Positions 61,690 to 64,000 of a stretch of 64,000 nt of DNA are shown here, one piece after another. The notes beneath the pieces are model-generated. The model searched no databases. It was not told the DNA's origin and was given only the letters and a program-made list of their open reading frames with translations. The position numbers were made by a program, and so were the translations under genes. The first letter of the stretch is position 1, and each line of letters starts with the position of its first letter. The stretch is from Candidatus Saccharimonadota bacterium (GTDB taxonomy: Bacteria > Patescibacteriota > Saccharimonadia > Saccharimonadales > Saccharimonadaceae), in NCBI GenBank assembly GCA_017437945.1, contig JAFRWP010000012.1, positions 1 to 64,000 on the forward strand, in the 5' to 3' direction.

Positions 61690-61733
61690 TCTCTGTATGT
61701 ATTATACCAGCATTCCCACCACTCCGCCAATGC

Positions 61734-61762
61734 TTGACTAATCCGTAAAAATATCTTAAAAT
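61734..61762 (+). promoter_or_regulatory. Promoter of ugd
   Basis: TTGACT (61734-61739) and TAAAAT (61757-61762) are 17 bases apart; the ATG is only 10 bases farther. Confidence 0.75.
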
Positions 61763-61772
61763 ATCAACAATT

Positions 61773-62957
61773 ATGAAAATCACTGTAGCAGGTGGCGGAT
61801 ACGTCGGTCTATCTTTGGCTACGCTTCTCGCCCAGAAGAATGAAGTCGTGGTGCTTGAAATCCACGCAGATAAGGCCGAAAAAGTCAGCAATTATATTTC
61901 GCCAATTCAAGACGAATATATTGAGAAATATTTTGACGAAGCCAAGGCGGGGAAGCGGAAGCTCAACATCCGCGGCACTACCGATTGGAAAGCCGCTATC
62001 AAAGATAGTGAGTTTGTGATCATCGCTACGCCAACCAACTACAACGACGTCACCAATACTTTTGATACCAGCGCGGTCGAGGATATTATTGAGAAAACCC
62101 TCAAAATGAAGCAGCCAAAAACCACCATGGTCGTTAAATCCACCATTCCGGTCGGCTACATCAAATCCGTCCGCGAGAAATACGGCATCGACAACATCTT
62201 CTTTAGTCCAGAATTCCTCCGCGAAGGCAAAGCCCTCTACGACAACCTCTATCCATCCCGCATTATCGTCGGCGACGAAACTCCTGCTGCCAAGAAGTTT
62301 GCTAAGCTCCTCCAGAGCGCCAGCCTCAAGGAAGACGTTCCGGTTATCTTTATGCAGCCAACTGAGGCCGAGGCCGTGAAGCTCTTTGCTAATACCTATC
62401 TCGCTCTCCGCGTCAGCTTCTTCAACGAGCTCGATACTTACGCCCAGGTCAAAGGCCTCAATACTAAGGCCATCATTGACGGCGTCTGCCTCGATCCTCG
62501 CATTGGTGCGCACTACAATAACCCATCCTTCGGTTACGGCGGCTATTGCTTGCCAAAAGACACCAAGCAGCTCCTCGCTAATTACCACAACGTTCCTCAA
62601 GACCTCATTAAAGCCATCGTTTCCGCTAACCGCACCCGCAAGGAATTCATCGCCAAAGACGTGCTCAAGACCAATCCGCAAACCGTTGGCGTTTACCGCC
62701 TCACGATGAAATCTGGCTCTGATAACTTCCGCTCGTCCGCCATTCAGGACGTGATCAAATTCATCCGCGGCGAAGGTGCCGAAGTTATCATCTATGAACC
62801 AACCTTGAAAGAAAAGAAGTTCAACGGCTTCACCGTCGAGAACGATTTCGATAAATTCTGCGAGCGCAGCGACATTATTCTCGCTAACCGCCTCGAAAAC
62901 GAACTCCGCGACGTCGCCGGTAAAGTTTATACCCGCGACCTCTTCGCCCGCGACTAA
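61773..62957 (+). CDS. ugd: UDP-glucose 6-dehydrogenase
   Basis: Oxidises UDP-glucose to UDP-glucuronate with NAD. 394 residues. The Rossmann motif [11 protein letters not shown] is at 5-15, [20 protein letters not shown] is the substrate-binding segment, and [11 protein letters not shown] carries the catalytic Cys259. It is the intact member of a polysaccharide region whose neighbours are damaged. Confidence 0.94.
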   Translation: MKITVAGGGYVGLSLATLLAQKNEVVVLEIHADKAEKVSNYISPIQDEYIEKYFDEAKAGKRKLNIRGTTDWKAAIKDSEFVIIATPTNYNDVTNTFDTSAVEDIIEKTLKMKQPKTTMVVKSTIPVGYIKSVREKYGIDNIFFSPEFLREGKALYDNLYPSRIIVGDETPAAKKFAKLLQSASLKEDVPVIFMQPTEAEAVKLFANTYLALRVSFFNELDTYAQVKGLNTKAIIDGVCLDPRIGAHYNNPSFGYGGYCLPKDTKQLLANYHNVPQDLIKAIVSANRTRKEFIAKDVLKTNPQTVGVYRLTMKSGSDNFRSSAIQDVIKFIRGEGAEVIIYEPTLKEKKFNGFTVENDFDKFCERSDIILANRLENELRDVAGKVYTRDLFARD

Positions 62958-62982
62958 TTATATAATCACAAGGCAAACAGAA

Positions 62983-63012
62983 ACCCCCTTCCGACGGAAG
63001 GGGGTATTTTTT
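62983..63012. terminator. Convergent terminator after ugd
   Basis: ACCCCCTTCC and GGAAGGGGGT pair perfectly around GAC, then ATTTTTT. Its position also suits the convergent phosphoesterase gene. Confidence 0.92.
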
Positions 63013-63026
63013 GAGAGGAGTCAAAT

Positions 63027-63974
63027 TCAGACTACCGGAAGCACCGTACCAGGTTTCACCCAGGTCGCAATCCAGCCACCAGGGAACATGAAGCCCATGG
63101 TAGACGGATATGCTTCCATCCGCTGGTCATTCGCGCCCAGGTGAATGTGCCCAAAGTACAGGCGCTTCACCTGCAGCGGCATCCGCAGCTTGCTCAGGAT
63201 TTCGCCCAGCGCTTCGATGCGCTGTGAGTCTGAACGGTTCGGATTCCAGAAGGTAAAGGCCTTACCAATCGGCGAAATCGTCGGTGGGTAGTGCACAATC
63301 ACCTTGTAGTGTTCCTTTTCCAGGATGTGCTGGTCCCGCAGAATCTGCATCGCATCAACTCTGGGCAGATCCAGCAGATTGGAGCTCAGTACCAGCACGC
63401 CACCCGGCAACACCGTCGCGTATTCCACGTACTCGATATTGTACTTCTTGAAGAAGCCATCCCGAGCCAGTCTCTGATAGAACCGATATTGCGGCGCAAC
63501 CGCATGCTCGACCGTGATGTCGTTCGTCAACAGATCGTCCGGCACGGTTTCGCCATTTCCAGGCGCGTAGTACACCTTTACGGATCTCGCCGTAGCTGCG
63601 GCCGAAATCTGCGTCAGCGTATCTTCGATTACCTGATTCAGTTCGTTATTCATGCAATGCCAAAATTCCGGATACCTGGTCGCCACCAACTTGCGGAACA
63701 TCCCGGCGTGAACAGAGTTGAAAATCCATTCGTCCGGAATCTCCGGATACTCGCCGACAATCGACGCGATTTCCTGCTTCAGGCGGGAAACATCGGATTC
63801 GCCGCGCCGTACCTCGTAAAAGATTTTTACGACGTTGTTCATAATCGGACCGCGCGCACCAGCTCCATCCCCGTTAATAATCAGGGAATCGCCGGCTTTC
63901 ATGTCGGAAATACTATACATAGTTTCCATCAACAGATTTGGGGCACCGTGGAGATCATTCACCACATAGATCAC
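63027..63974 (-). CDS. Calcineurin-like metallophosphoesterase
   Basis: 315 residues, GTG start at 63974 with SD GGGAGGAA. Motifs in order: NDLHG (D7, H9), INGDGAGARG, APGNGETVPDD, VHYPP and FGHIHLG. The third motif has Gly where the family's GNHE/D has His, which would remove the general acid. It belongs to the group of accessory-style genes with strong SD and CCG/CTG codons. Substrate unknown; nucleotides or phosphoproteins are typical. Confidence 0.8.
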   Translation of the reverse strand: MIYVVNDLHGAPNLLMETMYSISDMKAGDSLIINGDGAGARGPIMNNVVKIFYEVRRGESDVSRLKQEIASIVGEYPEIPDEWIFNSVHAGMFRKLVATRYPEFWHCMNNELNQVIEDTLTQISAAATARSVKVYYAPGNGETVPDDLLTNDITVEHAVAPQYRFYQRLARDGFFKKYNIEYVEYATVLPGGVLVLSSNLLDLPRVDAMQILRDQHILEKEHYKVIVHYPPTISPIGKAFTFWNPNRSDSQRIEALGEILSKLRMPLQVKRLYFGHIHLGANDQRMEAYPSTMGFMFPGGWIATWVKPGTVLPVV

Positions 63975-64000
63975 TTTTCATTCCTCCCTCGTAACGTTCC

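Noticed and set aside
1-64000. CRISPR array, insertion sequence, integrase or att site
   Set aside because: I saw no regularly spaced short repeats, transposase or integrase, and no flanking direct repeats around the inserted blocks. The only repeat arrays lie inside coding regions.

Overview
The window looks like a piece of chromosome from a Patescibacteria/CPR bacterium, most likely a Candidatus Saccharibacteria (TM7) member. The reasons are: a ribosomal-protein superoperon with no L30 gene between rpsE and rplO; no adk or map between secY and infA; zinc-free forms of S14, S4 and L36; a type IV prepilin and GtrA-family protein; giant TrbL/VirB6-like membrane proteins; and many genes that start 6 bases after a -10 box, which implies leaderless mRNAs. 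The lineage call is inference. No 16S rRNA gene or database search was available.

Layout. 1-572 is the 3' part of tuf. 738-2009 is a ManC-like sugar nucleotidyltransferase. 2181-2501 is rpsJ, alone with its own promoter and terminator. 2619-11582 is an accessory block: thymidylate kinase, a 1537-residue protein with an archaeal-CCA-like nucleotidyltransferase end, a helical protein, a membrane protein plus a lipoprotein with binding-protein and vWA domains, and a small protein. 11796-18420 is rplC to rpsH. 18468-26940 is a second accessory block: a membrane protein, a long ThyX-like protein, another nucleotidyltransferase, and a tight four-gene operon on the minus strand (kinase-like remnant, vWA, PurA-like, helical protein). 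27020-35362 resumes the ribosomal run: rplF, rplR, rpsE, rplO, secY, a sortase-like protein without catalytic residues, infA, rpmJ, rpsM, rpsK, rpsD, rpoA, rplQ, rplM, rpsI. 35433-38948 is a large repeat-rich surface protein. 39152-46521 holds tRNA-Ala, GtrA, a prepilin, trpS, HD and membrane proteins, an RSH-type HD hydrolase, an RluA-family pseudouridine synthase, a HolB-like protein, a TPR protein and tRNA-Thr. 46738-57675 is a tandem duplication of a two-gene module with giant polytopic membrane proteins, probably part of a type IV secretion-like apparatus. 57773-62957 is a partly decayed surface-polysaccharide region with a sugar transferase, a truncated glycosyltransferase, a broken CdiA-CT-like nuclease, a frameshifted nucleotidyltransferase and an intact UDP-glucose dehydrogenase. 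The window ends in a metallophosphoesterase on the minus strand.

Two expression styles coexist. Housekeeping genes outside the ribosomal operons are often leaderless and use mostly CCA for proline. The accessory genes planted in the ribosomal run, plus the RSH-type and phosphoesterase genes, have strong Shine-Dalgarno sites, mostly 50-90 base leaders with a small hairpin, often near-consensus promoters, and freer use of CCG/CCC and CTG codons. Their products share a theme of nucleotide chemistry (PurA-like, ThyX-like, Tmk, three nucleotidyltransferases, HD hydrolase, phosphoesterase) and vWA or kinase-like scaffolds. The best candidate for an undescribed system is the four-gene operon at 21997-26706 with its relatives in the same islands. 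It may resemble Ter-type stress modules that make or sense a nucleotide-like metabolite, but that is a hypothesis.
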